Position numbers and translations under genes: made by a program
Notes under the pieces: generated by a model
What the model was told of the DNA's origin: nothing
Databases searched by the model: none
The model's input: the letters and a program-made list of their open reading frames with translations, nothing else
Part shown: in pieces, positions 21,167 through 32,463 of the stretch
Position numbering within the stretch: position 1 is the first letter of the stretch
Layout: each line of letters begins with the position of its first letter
NCBI RefSeq assembly: GCF_019059575.1
Contig: NW_024881504.1
Span: 248,001-312,000, forward strand
Length of the DNA stretch: 64,000 nt
Direction of reading: 5' to 3'
Source: Amphibalanus amphitrite
Taxonomy: Eukaryota > Arthropoda > Thecostraca > Balanomorpha > Balanidae

Positions 21167-21264
21167 TTAAATTCATTATTACGGAGCGAGCGAAGCGAGC
21201 GGAGTCTTACGTAGAATAACGGAAATTTCTGAGTATGAGCGGCCGGCCGGCCGTGGTCACGATT

Positions 21265-21800
21265 CTGCGACGCTTACATATATCTCAGCAACCACTTGAC
21301 CGATTTACACGCGGTAATTTTTGTAGGGTAGCTTCATTCCTTCTACCAAGTATTGGACTATTCCCGATGCATGTGGGTGACCCCTTATGCACGTGCCACG
21401 TGCAAAACGAAGAGGTGTCACTTTTGTAATTGTTGCAATATCTCGGTAACTACTTGGCCGATTGCGCTGAAAGTTGGCATGTAGGTAGGCACCCACTAGG
21501 CACTGCATATCCATGTGCCAGAGTTGGGGTGCTGCTGCACGTGCGCACGTGCAGGGGTCGATTCCAGATCTCGAGAACGGCTGGACCGATTGCGCTGAAA
21601 TTTGGTACATTGTTAGGGACCGGTTAGTAGGGTGCCGTGCAAAAGTTAGTTGGGACCCATTTTGCAGGCGCACGTGCAGGGTGCCGCTTCCAGATCTCGA
21701 GAACAACTGGGCCGATTGTGCTCAAATTTGGCACATCGCTAAAGACCGGCTAGTAGGGTGCCGTGCACAAGTCAGCTGGAGGTACCCCCTCGCAATTTCG
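21265..21800. repeat. Diverged tandem repeat, about 126-160 bp period
   Basis: Four diverged units share a block reading roughly ATCTCGAGAAC, then TGGCCGATTGCGCTGAAA. Units start near 21277, 21438, 21566 and 21692; the last two are 126 bp apart and most similar. Units also share CACGTGCA motifs and GGTGCCGTGCA. The ATCTCGAGAAC block resembles sequence beside the T10 left hairpin. Confidence 0.7.
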
Positions 21801-21836
21801 CACGTGCAAGGCTCACCCTCTCGCTCGCTCCGTTAG

Positions 21837-22193
21837 TCGCCACAAAAGGCGTTATACTGGTATACTCTGTTCCGTTTCAAGTTTGCAGCCGAAGTGCCCT
21901 GCTGAAAGCAGTGCGTGATTTCTGTATATACAGCTCTTACATTTTAAGACGCAAATTCTTGAGCGGAGGAGCGATCTACCGAAGAAATCAATAACTCCAA
22001 CTGCAAGCTTGATATGGAACAGACTATAGTAAATTTTTGGCGCCGAGCACCAACGCATCTATGAGAAAGAGTTCGCTTTTGGCTTCGACATCAAGGAGGG
22101 GCACCGAAGATGAGGGGAGGGGGCTGGAAATGGGTAAAGCTTTGGGCGTATAATGAAAATTATTGCCATTAGACTTTAACACACGATGGGCGA
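21837..22193. other. Unassigned sequence
   Basis: No gene or repeat recognised. Confidence 0.4.
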
Positions 22194-23438
22194 ATAACGA
22201 AATTAATCTAAGTAGTATTGTTTTTTATCTCGACCTTCTCCTTGTTGAATTGGAACCTTGTATTCTTCTCCTTGTATTTGGAACAATATACATCTGATGA
22301 TGGGCTGTGCCCGACTGCAAATGTAACCTATGTCTTTTAACCCTATTCCTGGCGGGCTCCGCCGGGACAAGAAACTGGCGGGGGGGGGGGGGCCGATTCG
22401 GCCCCCCCCCCCCTGAGATCTCGAGAACGAAGCAAGATAGCGACAAGCGGTAAACGGCATCGGATACGCACGGCCAAGATCTACAATTTTTACAAAGGTC
22501 ATTTTCAGGTCAGGTCAAAGATGACGTCACAGGGGTCGAAACAGTCAAAATGGCGGCACTATGAGATATGGAGAGTTTTTCTCGAATAACTTTCGAATTA
22601 GTCAAGATAGGAACAAACTAAGGGCATCATCGTGATCCTCTCGTCAATCCGCATCGAATGATATATATGTTGACCTCGAAAGGTCAAGGTCAAAGGTTGA
22701 CCTCAGGTCACGTGACCTCGAGGTCATCATGTATATCATTCGATGCGTCTTGACGAGCTGAACACAATGAGACCATCCACGCGTCTGTATCTTGTTCCTG
22801 TACGGAGTTATTGGCCAAAAAACCTTTGGTGACCTTTGATGACGTCACATGACCTCACAGCTGCCCAACAGCAAAACAGACCTCAAGGTAGTGAAGGTTG
22901 ATCGTATATGAAGTCATGTATGGTATATGGGGCCATTCCGACCCGTTTTAGTGGTAAAAACAGGGAGTTGATTTTTCCCCCATTGACTTATAATGGGGAG
23001 GTCGCGAAATTGACCTGACCTTAGGTCACCGATATCAAAATTCCGAGATATACAAATTGTACATACTGGTACCCTAACTAAACCCTGAAGAGAAGAAATT
23101 GATCGGTCAAAAACTCTAGCTCTGGCGTGATTGCAAACTTTTCTGAGGTAGCGTCACCAAACCGCCTCTGGTGACCTGACCTGAGGTCAGATCAACTCAA
23201 AATTTTCAGACATGTTGCGTAGAAGCCTTTTAGGAAAAGTCAGAAAATTTGAGCTTCCTAGCTTAATGCGTTTGGGAGATATAACCAAAAAACCTCAGGG
23301 GGGGCTCCTGAGGCCCCCCCGCCAGGAATAGGGTTAATATTTGGCTATCTATCAACAAGGAGAAGGTCGAGATAAAAAACATACTACTTAAATATTATGC
23401 TCCTTGCCAAAGCACTTAGAGATATAACGAAATTAATC
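22194..23438. mobile_element. Inverted-repeat element bounded by 15-bp direct repeats, hosting T10
   Basis: ATAACGAAATTAATC occurs at 22194-22208 and again at 23424-23438, a probable target duplication. Just inside, AGTAGTATTGTTTTTTATCTCGACC... on the left is inverted on the right at about 23345-23395. T10 sits in the middle. Without it the host is only about 220 bp. Its class is unknown. Confidence 0.6.
22341..23333 (-). mobile_element. T10: complete T element, TTAA duplication
   Basis: This 993-bp element starts CCCTATTCCTGGCGGG and ends CCCGCCAGGAATAGGG. It is flanked by TTAA at 22337-22340 and 23334-23337. Left core GGCCGATTCGGCC and right core GGCTCCTGAGGCC differ, unlike most copies. 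The interior is related to T17 and includes CCATTGACTTATAATGG at 22980-22996 and several TGACGTCA sites. Confidence 0.9.
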
Positions 23439-24599
<1,161 letters not shown>

Positions 24600-24633
24600 T
24601 GTATTTGACAGACTCGAGGTCCAGTACCAGTCA

Positions 24634-25045
24634 CATCACATCAAAATTGTACCACTGTACAGGGCAGAGCACCACGCTCTCCGAATCGATGAATAACATG
24701 CCAGATCACTTTCATATAGGGAGGATACGATTCAGTTGTCCGTCTGGCTCAGGCGAGTCATGAATCCATAGACGGCCTTTCGATACATCGCCATAAAGTT
24801 ATCAATTCTTTCATTCACAAACATGTCGGACGCACTACAGAAACGATGATAACCAAAGAACATTCTAGCTGCATTGTTGAAACAAACAGTAAATTTCCTT
24901 GACACAGAAGAGCGATAAGAATGCCACAGATGCACACCATGTACATTAGAACAATACATAGAGTATAAGTACCGTTTCACATTATATGAGCACATTGCAA
25001 ATTTCCTGATCAGGGAGTTTGCCCGACAGCAAAGAAGACGATACT
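24634..25045 (-). pseudogene. LINE A ORF2, C-terminal segment
   Basis: This segment continues the reverse transcriptase frame beyond the Gypsy-1 insertion. It reads YRLLCCRANSLIRKF onward and ends at a stop near 24634. It is the region after the palm/thumb, rich in aromatic and basic residues, as in many LINE C-termini (SVSRKFTVCFNNAAR, FMAMYRKAVYGF). No RNase H was recognised. The first codons join in frame with the end of the 30 kb segment when a single ATACT copy is kept. Confidence 0.7.
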
Positions 25046-25247
25046 TGTTGTGGCGCGATGGTGACTCGCGCGACATCTGTGTCAGTACGGCACGACACCT
25101 AGCGGTGGCGCTGCCGTACGGTTGTGCGTGTGCCGGCCAACCCCGAGTTACGAGCGGGGGGCTGGCAGTTGTGTAATACACCGTGTGCTGAACGGACGGC
25201 TCTGCTGGGTGCACAGACTACCGACCCGAACAGGCAAAGACACTGCA
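25046..25247 (+). repeat. Gypsy-1 5' LTR
   Basis: 202 bp beginning TGTTGTGGCG and ending CACTGCA. It appears identical to the 3' LTR. Promoter elements were not individually identified. Confidence 0.95.
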
Positions 25248-25550
25248 CGTGGCGACGAGGATGAGATGGATTTTACGTGCCTGTCGGTGGAATGCAGGGA
25301 AGGCCACACAAGAGAAGAAATACCGGCGACGGGAAATAATTGAGTTTTTGCGGTGTGCCATGTGGACAGGGCGGTGGTGAGGACGTGGCGAAACAGCTGA
25401 TTGCGGGTCGGCTGGTGATCGGGAATCAGCTGACGAGTCAGCTGTTCGTGAGGCGAAACAGCTGATCTCGGGTCGACTGGGGAGAGCGGTCAGAGGAAAT
25501 CAGCTGACCAGTCAGCTGTTTTGTGGTTTGGCGGCCAAGGTCAGTGAAAG

Positions 25551-28500
25551 TTGTTTACAAGAGAGGGACGGAGAGCGGTCTGGCAAGGTGCCAAAAGTGA
25601 ATTACAGAAGAACAGTGAGCAGAACATGGCTGGAATTGGATTGCCGGGTGTTAAGGAATATGTAGCTGGTGATGACTTTCAAAAGTGGGTCGGAAGTCTC
25701 GAAATATATCTCATAGCAGCAGATATATCGAGCCCAGAAAGGAAGAAGGCTGTCCTGCTGCACATGATGGGGCCAGATTATCAAAGCATTTTTGAGTCAC
25801 TGCAGCCCGTGGTGATGCCAGGTGAGACTGATTGTTTCAAGGAGGCTGTACAACGATTTAAAAGCTATTTAGCTCCAGAGAAAAATGTGATTGCTGAGAG
25901 AATGACGTTCCACAAGATGACTATGAAGGTGGATGAGAAGTTTGAGCAGTATGTCAGCCGTCTCAAGATTCAAGGACGCAAATGTGGCTTCAGTGGCCCA
26001 GGATTAGACAGTGAAGTGCGTGACCGAGCTATCGCTGGATGTAAGCCCAGCCTACAAGAGAAGCTGCTTCATCAAGCGCTGGAGAAGGGTGACAACCTTT
26101 CTCTGCAGCAGGTTCTGACCATGGCAAGAGTGTGGGAGGAAACCAGACGTGTGACACAAGAAATGTCATCACAGCCAGAGGGTCATACTGCGAACATGAT
26201 GAAGAACATGAGCCACCAGGAAGAGCAGCATGTGCATCTGATGCAGAAGACCAGGCCAGCCACTCACATTAAGGACAACAGAGGACAGGAGGACAAGCCC
26301 TGCACGGCCTGTCAGTTCCGTGGACACAGTGCTGGTGGTCCGCGGTGCCCAGCACGAGGAAAGAAGTGTGCAAAATGTGGTGGTATGGGCCATTTTGCTC
26401 GATGCTGCAAGACGAGGATGCCAAGACAGCAAAAGGGCGGCAGAGTTCATGCAGTCGAAGCTGGACAGACAGAGATGCACCTGAACCTGTGGGAAGTCAG
26501 TGACAAGCAGGACCTGCAGGAAAGGGGAAGCAAGGTGTCCGTGCTGGTCAATGGATGTGAGCTGCAGATGCTGATTGACACAGGATCCCCAGTGTCAATT
26601 GTGAGCCGGGACATGATGGTACCTGGTCTCGACATCCGACCATTACAGCTGAAGCTGAAGTCCTTCACAGGTCACATGATTCCACTAGTCGGTGAAGCAG
26701 ATGTGAAAGTCTCCGCAGAGCAGGGAGTGCCAAGGAAGCTGTGCTTGGTGGTGGCTGACATGACTGGAAGGAGAGCCCTGATGGGAAGAGACTGGATTCA
26801 GGCGCTGAGGGTGACAGTACCAGGATGTGTTGGAGTCAACATGATGGAACAAGAGCCGCTGGAAGTGGTTCTGGAGAAACACAAGGAAGTGTTTGAAGAG
26901 GGACTGGGCTGTGTCAGCATCAAAGCTCATCTGACACTGAAGCCAGATGCAAGACCGGTGTTCCGGAAAGCGAGACAAGTCCCACATGCTCTGTTTCAGA
27001 AGGTGGACGCAGAGCTGGACAGGTGGCTGAGAGCAGGTGTGGCAGAGAAAGTGGACAGGAATATCAACACAGACTGGGGAACGCCGCTAGTCCCTGTGCC
27101 GAAGGCGGATGGAAGTGTTCGACTAGCTGCCGACTACAGGATCACAGTCAATCCGCAGCTGATGGTACAGAAACACCCTCTACCCACACCTGAAGAGCTG
27201 TTCGTGAGGATAAAAGGGAAGAGATTCTGCAAACTAGATCTAAAGGATGCATACTTGCAGATGGAGCTCGACGACGAGTCGAAGAACATGACGACTGTCA
27301 ACACACACAAGGGACTCCTCCGCATGAACAGGCTACCGTTCGGGATAAGTGCCTGTGGCGACATCTTCCAATCAGCCATGGACCGAATCTTGGAGGGACT
27401 GGATGGATGTGTCAACTACTTGGATGACCTACTGGTGATGGGAGGCACAGAGGAGGAGATGTTGAAGTCGCTGGACCAGGTGCTGGCGAGACTGGCCGAA
27501 CATGGAGTGCGACTGAAGAGGAGCAAGTGCCAGTTCAACCTCAAGGAGGTGACGTATCTGGGATGGCGGATCTCAGGGACCGACCTGAAGCCAGTGCCGG
27601 AGAAGATCGAGGCTCTCCTGAAGATGCCAGAGACCAAGGACGTCAGTGAACTGCGAACACTGCTCGGTAGTTTGAACTACTACCAGAGACTGATCCCGAA
27701 CATGGCAACAACTCTGGCGCCTCTCCACAACCTGTTGAAGAAGGAGGTGAAGTGGAAGTGGAGCCGTGAATGCAAGAGAGCGGTGGAAGAGATCCAACGA
27801 GTGCTGTCCAGTGACAAAGTTTTGATGAGGTACGATCCCCAGATGCCCATCAAACTGATCACTGATGCCAGCTCAGTCGGAGTAGGCGCAGTACTGGTCC
27901 ACGTCATGTCTGACGGACTGGAGCGCCCAGTGTGCTACAGCTCAAGAACACTGACGGCAACTGAGAAAAAGTACTCAGTGCTGGAAAAGGAAGCCCTGGC
28001 CGTTTCCTTTGGAATCAAGAAATTCCATCAGTACTTGTATGGACGCCGCTTCTGTCTGGTCACTGATAACAGAGCGCTGTCCATGATTCTCAACCCACAC
28101 CGTGAGCTGCCTAGCCTGGCTGCGGCACGGATGCAGCGATATGCGCTACAGCTGGCCGCGCATTCGTATGAAGTCGAGCTGCGCAGAACAGATGCGATGG
28201 GAATCGCCGACACACTGTCGAGACTGCCTTTGAGCATCGTCACACAAGAGGAGGAAGAGGAATGGTGCCCCCAGGTACTGAACACGGAGAACGAGGGGCC
28301 CACGCTGCACGCAAGAGAAGTGGAGGTGTACACTCGCCGGGACCCAGTACTCGGGAGAGTACTCCAGTACGTGCGCACCGGATGGCCGGGAACGGTGGAT
28401 CCTACGCTGAAGCCGTTCCACCTGAGGCAGGACGAGTTGTCCACGGAGGGCGACTGCGTACTCTGGGGAGGAAGACTGGTGGTGCCGACCAAACTGAGGA

Positions 28501-29798
28501 ACAGAGTGCTGCAAGAAATACACTCAGGACACATGGGGAGCAGCAAAATGAAGCAGCTGGCCCGTCGACATGTGTGGTGGCCAGGTTTGGACCGTGAGCT
28601 GGAGAATTTGGCCAGCAGCTGTTCAGCCTGTACGGAGAAGAGAGCATCGCCACCAAAGTCGACTCTGCACCCATGGGAGCAGACCTCAGGCCCCTGGGAG
28701 CGCATACATGTTGACTTCGCCGGTCCATTTCAGGGAACGATGCTGCTGATCGTATCAGACAGTTTCTCCAAATGGATCGAAGTCACGGCAATGAAGTCGA
28801 CGACTGCGGAACGAACTGTCGAGGAGCTGAGGAAGATGTTCGCCCGACACGGTCTGCCCATACAGATCGTAACAGACAACGGGACACAGTTCACGTCGGA
28901 AGAGTTTGCGACGTTCACTAAGAAAAACGGAATCAGGCACATCCGAGTAGCGCCGTTTCACCCAAGCAGCAATGGTGCAGCCGAAAAAGCCGTACAAACG
29001 GTCAAGAACGGTCTACGGGCCAATCAAGGAGAAGGAGGCAGTGTGGAGCAGCGACTGGCCCGGTTCCTGATGAATCATTGCTCTACACCAGTGGCTGCTA
29101 CTGGCAAAACCCCAGCAGAGATGCTATACGGACGGAACATCCGGACTCGGCTCGACCTCCTCCGACCGGATGACAGAACAACAGCCAGAGGTGCTCAAAA
29201 AAAGATGATCGAAGATGCTGGTGGACGCCACCGCCTCTTCCAAGAAGGTCAAGAAGTGTGGGCGAGAAGCTACTCAGGCCCCAAGTGGAAACGAGGGAAG
29301 ATACTAGCAAAGACAGGACCAGTATCGTACGAAGTAGACGTTGGCGTAGCCGTATGGAGCCGACACGCAGACCAGCTTATCCACGCTGGTGAGAAGACAG
29401 AGCATGAGAGAGAGGATCAGAGCCAAGAGAGAGGACGGGAGAAAGAGGACGGAAGGGAAGACCACCCAGAAAGAAACCCAGACAAGAAACAAGAAGAGAG
29501 AGTTCAAAGAAGAGATGATCATGAAGAACGTCAAGCTGAAAAACCCGAAGAAAGGGAAGAAAGAAAAGATGGGGGAGAAAGAACAGATCAGCAAGAAGGA
29601 GGGGAGATGAGACAAGAACAGAAAGATCAGAGAGGAAATGACCAGAGAAAACGACAAGATGGAAGAGCAGACGGAGAGGAAGAAAGAAACGAAGAGCAGG
29701 AAAGAAAACAAGACGGATGTCAGAGAAGAGAAGCTGAACCGTTACGTCGATCGACCCGGGTGCGCCGACCCCCAGATCGCCTGGTGATGCAGATGTAA
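25551..29798 (+). CDS. Gypsy-1 gag-pol polyprotein
   Basis: A single frame encodes gag and pol. The track-length product is 1415 residues, but a better start is probably the ATG at 25626 (MAGIGLPG). Gag carries two zinc-knuckle-like motifs near residues 248-288, the second CAKCGGMGHFARC. The protease shows LIDTGSP (about 342). Reverse transcriptase shows LPFGIS and the catalytic YLDD (about 623). RNase H starts near LITDASS (about 768). Integrase has the HHCC zinc domain (HSGHMG...CSACTEK, about 990-1030) and the D, D, E core (HVDFAGP, VTDNGTQF, NGAAEKA). The last 130 residues are an extraordinarily charged Glu/Arg/Gln/Asp/Lys tail. No break is present, so the copy could be competent. Gag-pol fusion without frameshift is known in some Gypsy lineages. 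Confidence 0.93.
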   Translation: MFTREGRRAVWQGAKSELQKNSEQNMAGIGLPGVKEYVAGDDFQKWVGSLEIYLIAADISSPERKKAVLLHMMGPDYQSIFESLQPVVMPGETDCFKEAVQRFKSYLAPEKNVIAERMTFHKMTMKVDEKFEQYVSRLKIQGRKCGFSGPGLDSEVRDRAIAGCKPSLQEKLLHQALEKGDNLSLQQVLTMARVWEETRRVTQEMSSQPEGHTANMMKNMSHQEEQHVHLMQKTRPATHIKDNRGQEDKPCTACQFRGHSAGGPRCPARGKKCAKCGGMGHFARCCKTRMPRQQKGGRVHAVEAGQTEMHLNLWEVSDKQDLQERGSKVSVLVNGCELQMLIDTGSPVSIVSRDMMVPGLDIRPLQLKLKSFTGHMIPLVGEADVKVSAEQGVPRKLCLVVADMTGRRALMGRDWIQALRVTVPGCVGVNMMEQEPLEVVLEKHKEVFEEGLGCVSIKAHLTLKPDARPVFRKARQVPHALFQKVDAELDRWLRAGVAEKVDRNINTDWGTPLVPVPKADGSVRLAADYRITVNPQLMVQKHPLPTPEELFVRIKGKRFCKLDLKDAYLQMELDDESKNMTTVNTHKGLLRMNRLPFGISACGDIFQSAMDRILEGLDGCVNYLDDLLVMGGTEEEMLKSLDQVLARLAEHGVRLKRSKCQFNLKEVTYLGWRISGTDLKPVPEKIEALLKMPETKDVSELRTLLGSLNYYQRLIPNMATTLAPLHNLLKKEVKWKWSRECKRAVEEIQRVLSSDKVLMRYDPQMPIKLITDASSVGVGAVLVHVMSDGLERPVCYSSRTLTATEKKYSVLEKEALAVSFGIKKFHQYLYGRRFCLVTDNRALSMILNPHRELPSLAAARMQRYALQLAAHSYEVELRRTDAMGIADTLSRLPLSIVTQEEEEEWCPQVLNTENEGPTLHAREVEVYTRRDPVLGRVLQYVRTGWPGTVDPTLKPFHLRQDELSTEGDCVLWGGRLVVPTKLRNRVLQEIHSGHMGSSKMKQLARRHVWWPGLDRELENLASSCSACTEKRASPPKSTLHPWEQTSGPWERIHVDFAGPFQGTMLLIVSDSFSKWIEVTAMKSTTAERTVEELRKMFARHGLPIQIVTDNGTQFTSEEFATFTKKNGIRHIRVAPFHPSSNGAAEKAVQTVKNGLRANQGEGGSVEQRLARFLMNHCSTPVAATGKTPAEMLYGRNIRTRLDLLRPDDRTTARGAQKKMIEDAGGRHRLFQEGQEVWARSYSGPKWKRGKILAKTGPVSYEVDVGVAVWSRHADQLIHAGEKTEHEREDQSQERGREKEDGREDHPERNPDKKQEERVQRRDDHEERQAEKPEEREERKDGGERTDQQEGGEMRQEQKDQRGNDQRKRQDGRADGEEERNEEQERKQDGCQRREAEPLRRSTRVRRPPDRLVMQM

Positions 29799-29814
29799 AG
29801 TCGGTGGGGGGTGG

Positions 29815-30016
29815 TGTTGTGGCGCGATGGTGACTCGCGCGACATCTGTGTCAGTACGGCACGACACCTAGCGGTGGCGCTGCCGTACGGTTGTGCGTGT
29901 GCCGGCCAACCCCGAGTTACGAGCGGGGGGCTGGCAGTTGTGTAATACACCGTGTGCTGAACGGACGGCTCTGCTGGGTGCACAGACTACCGACCCGAAC
30001 AGGCAAAGACACTGCA
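29815..30016 (+). repeat. Gypsy-1 3' LTR
   Basis: 202 bp, TGTTGTGGCG...CACTGCA, apparently identical to the 5' LTR and followed by ATACT. Confidence 0.95.
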
Positions 30017-31284
30017 ATACTGATATTGGATTTCCAGATCATCAGTTTTCTTGGGGCTGCTGGTGATATGGAAGCCAAGATATTTGTACTGATCAACATA
30101 AGCTAGAACATTTCCACACAGCAAAATATCAGGCAGGATCATATTTCGAAACAGTGGAGGCAGAATCGACATACACACTGATTTCTTGGTATTGAACACA
30201 ATATCATGATTCCCTGCATAGTCAGCACAAATGTCAACCATTTTTTGCAGACCCTGTGGCGTAGGGGATAGGAGCACCATGTCATCCGCATAATATAGGT
30301 GGTTTATAGTCCCCAGATAATGACATCCTACACCACTCAAGTCCAATTTTTCTGACAGCTGGTCGGTATAAGCATTAAACAGGTACGGAGAGAGTATCCC
30401 GCCTTGCCTTACGCCATTCGTCACAGAGAACTCCTCAGAGAGGGTTTTACCCCAAAGCACATGATACCTCTGTGAGTCTCGCCACCGAACGAGGAGCCTT
30501 ACAACGCTATTATCCATTCCCCTACTCAACAGCTTATCAAATAGAGTTCAATGGTTCACGCGATCAAACGCCTTTCTAGCGTCCAGAAAACAGACAAAGA
30601 CTGCACTCCTATTGCGCAAATAGTGGTCCACAATTTCTTTTAACGCATACACAGCCATATCGGTGGAGTGGCCCTCCTTAAATCCAAACTGATGATCGCT
30701 AGTGAGAAGACTTGCTTTACATCGAGTGAGTATGACCCGCTCCAGTATTTTAGAGCTCACCGTGGCCAAGGCTATTGGCCTATAGTTATCCTTATCAGTC
30801 AATTTGCCTGTCCGATCTTTCACAATAGGGCGAAGTATCACCTTCGACAAAGAAGGAGTCAAGACGCCATGTTTCACCATCATCGAGAAACATAACGATA
30901 GATGCGTAGCACATGGAACACCCGCAAACTTAAAATGTTCAGCAGATAGACTGTCACAACCTGGAGAGCGACCTGACGACAGCTCATGGATCGATTCTAA
31001 AACCTTAGGAACCGAGAACATATCAGCACCTTCCCCATCATTACGAAGCTGATTCAGAACACCTTCTTTACAGTCATCGCCATCAACACTATTCAGAATA
31101 TCAGCAAAGTGATCCTACCACATGTTCGCTATATTTTTCTCTCCACTGACGCTTCCAATAGACTGGGCCAGTGGCGGATCAGCGTTAAGCTTACGAACTT
31201 CTTTCCAAAAAGTTGCTAAGTCGCGCGGGTTTTTAGCAAATTTATCAGCTAGTGATTTTGCTCGCAGCTCTTTCTCATTCTTAA
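30017..31284 (-). pseudogene. LINE A ORF2, reverse transcriptase segment with two nonsense codons
   Basis: In one minus-strand frame: KNEKELRAKSL..., GCDSLSAEHFKFAG, DNYRPIALATVSSK, FGFKEGHSTD, motif A FLDARKAFDRV, motif B NGVRQGGILSPYLFN, and catalytic LYYADDMVLLS, then YLGFHIT. A TAG at 31115-31117 and a TGA at 30548-30550 interrupt the frame; the TGA lies just after DRVNH, where related elements usually have Trp. The catalytic residues remain. The upstream end meets T11 at TTAA and the downstream end meets Gypsy-1 at ATACT. Confidence 0.85.
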
Positions 31285-32463
31285 CCCGCGCCCCGTTGGG
31301 CTCTGCCGAGCAACGCGCCCCGTTGGGGGGGGGGCCATTTTGGCCCCCCCCTAAGATCTCGAGAACCACGCAACGTAGCGACAAGCGGCAAACGGTGTTG
31401 GATAGCCCTATCAGGGAACTACCTTGTGACCCAATTTTATTGACCTAGGTCAAACCGATGACGTCACAGGTCAGTTCAAAGGTCAAATTTTCACCGTTTA
31501 CAGGCATTTCAAGAAATGCGTTGTAAAATCGAGTAAAATGCATTTCATTGAAAATCATCGATGGGGAAATGTTCTTCAAACACATATTTTGCTAGTTGAG
31601 GTCACTGATACCAGGTCAGGTCACTGAGGTCAGGTCACTGGGGGGTCACAATATGAAAGTGTCGTGTGATACATGTTTTATGGTCCATTTTACATGACAA
31701 ATGCGATTATGTGGGTCACGCATCCTTTGGGGCCAGCTTAGGTCACGTTTTGGTCAAGGTCAGGTCAAGGTCAGGTCAAGGTCAGGTCAAATAAAGTCAA
31801 ATTTCAAAGTTGATATTTTTGCATAAAATGGGTATCGAATCGATGCAGCTCGTCACGGGGAGTTCAATGGTGGTCTTTGTTTTGCCGTACAAGGTCTAGA
31901 ATCGCTAAAAATTGAGTTCAAAAATTTGACGTCATCATTTTTGAACAGTTTTTTTTCGCTATAACTTGGCCAAAAAACGAGATATCGATCTGAAATTTGG
32001 TATGTATATAGAAGAGCGCAGGGACTATCACATATATTCCGGTTTTTTTTCGAAATTCGGAAAAAAAAATTTGGATTTTTTTTTAGTTTTTCTAAAAAAA
32101 TCAATTTTTTGATTTTTTTTGGGTCAAAAACCCAAAATTTTGAAAATCCGAGATAGCAGTTTTGTAGCGCCGCTTTTTGTCTATTAGACCATATAAAGAA
32201 CTTTGAAATTGCTTGATAACTGTAGATTTGGTGAGCGTTTCAAGATTGCATGTTTTTTGCTCATTTTTGCTCGAACATGACCTCAGTTTGACCTCAATAA
32301 CTCCTGACCTAAGGTGACCTAAGACTTGAAATTTTGGTGTGAAGGTGTCAAATTGATGCCCGGAAAGGTACTGAAAATTTGGCGGCGCTGCGCGCCGCCG
32401 TTTTCTTCCTATTCAGGAAAAACCACAGGGGGGGCCAAAATGGCCCCCCCAACGGGGCGAGGG
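31285..32463 (-). mobile_element. T11: complete T element inside LINE A, TTAA duplication
   Basis: This 1179-bp element is flanked by TTAA at 31281-31284 and 32464-32467. Cores GGCCATTTTGGCC and GGCCAAAATGGCC agree. It is an inverted relative of T1 and T22, with tandem AGGTCA at about 31748-31790. LINE A reads ALRFCL before it and KNEKELRA after it, in frame across a single TTAA. Confidence 0.93.

Larger units (their letters stand above)
25046..30016 (+). mobile_element. Gypsy-1: full-length LTR retrotransposon with identical-looking LTRs
   Basis: Two 202-bp LTRs (25046-25247 and 29815-30016), both TG...CA, read the same on inspection. They bound a 4971-bp element with one intact gag-pol frame. 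Direct repeats ATACT at 25041-25045 and 30017-30021 are the target duplication. A purine-rich tract (GGTGGGGGGTGG) precedes the 3' LTR. No env-like frame follows pol. Domain order PR-RT-RNase H-IN is Ty3/Gypsy type. The insertion lies in LINE A. Confidence 0.95.

Noticed and set aside
28028-28705. Minus-strand 225-residue open frame
   Set aside because: Antisense shadow of the Gypsy-1 pol frame.
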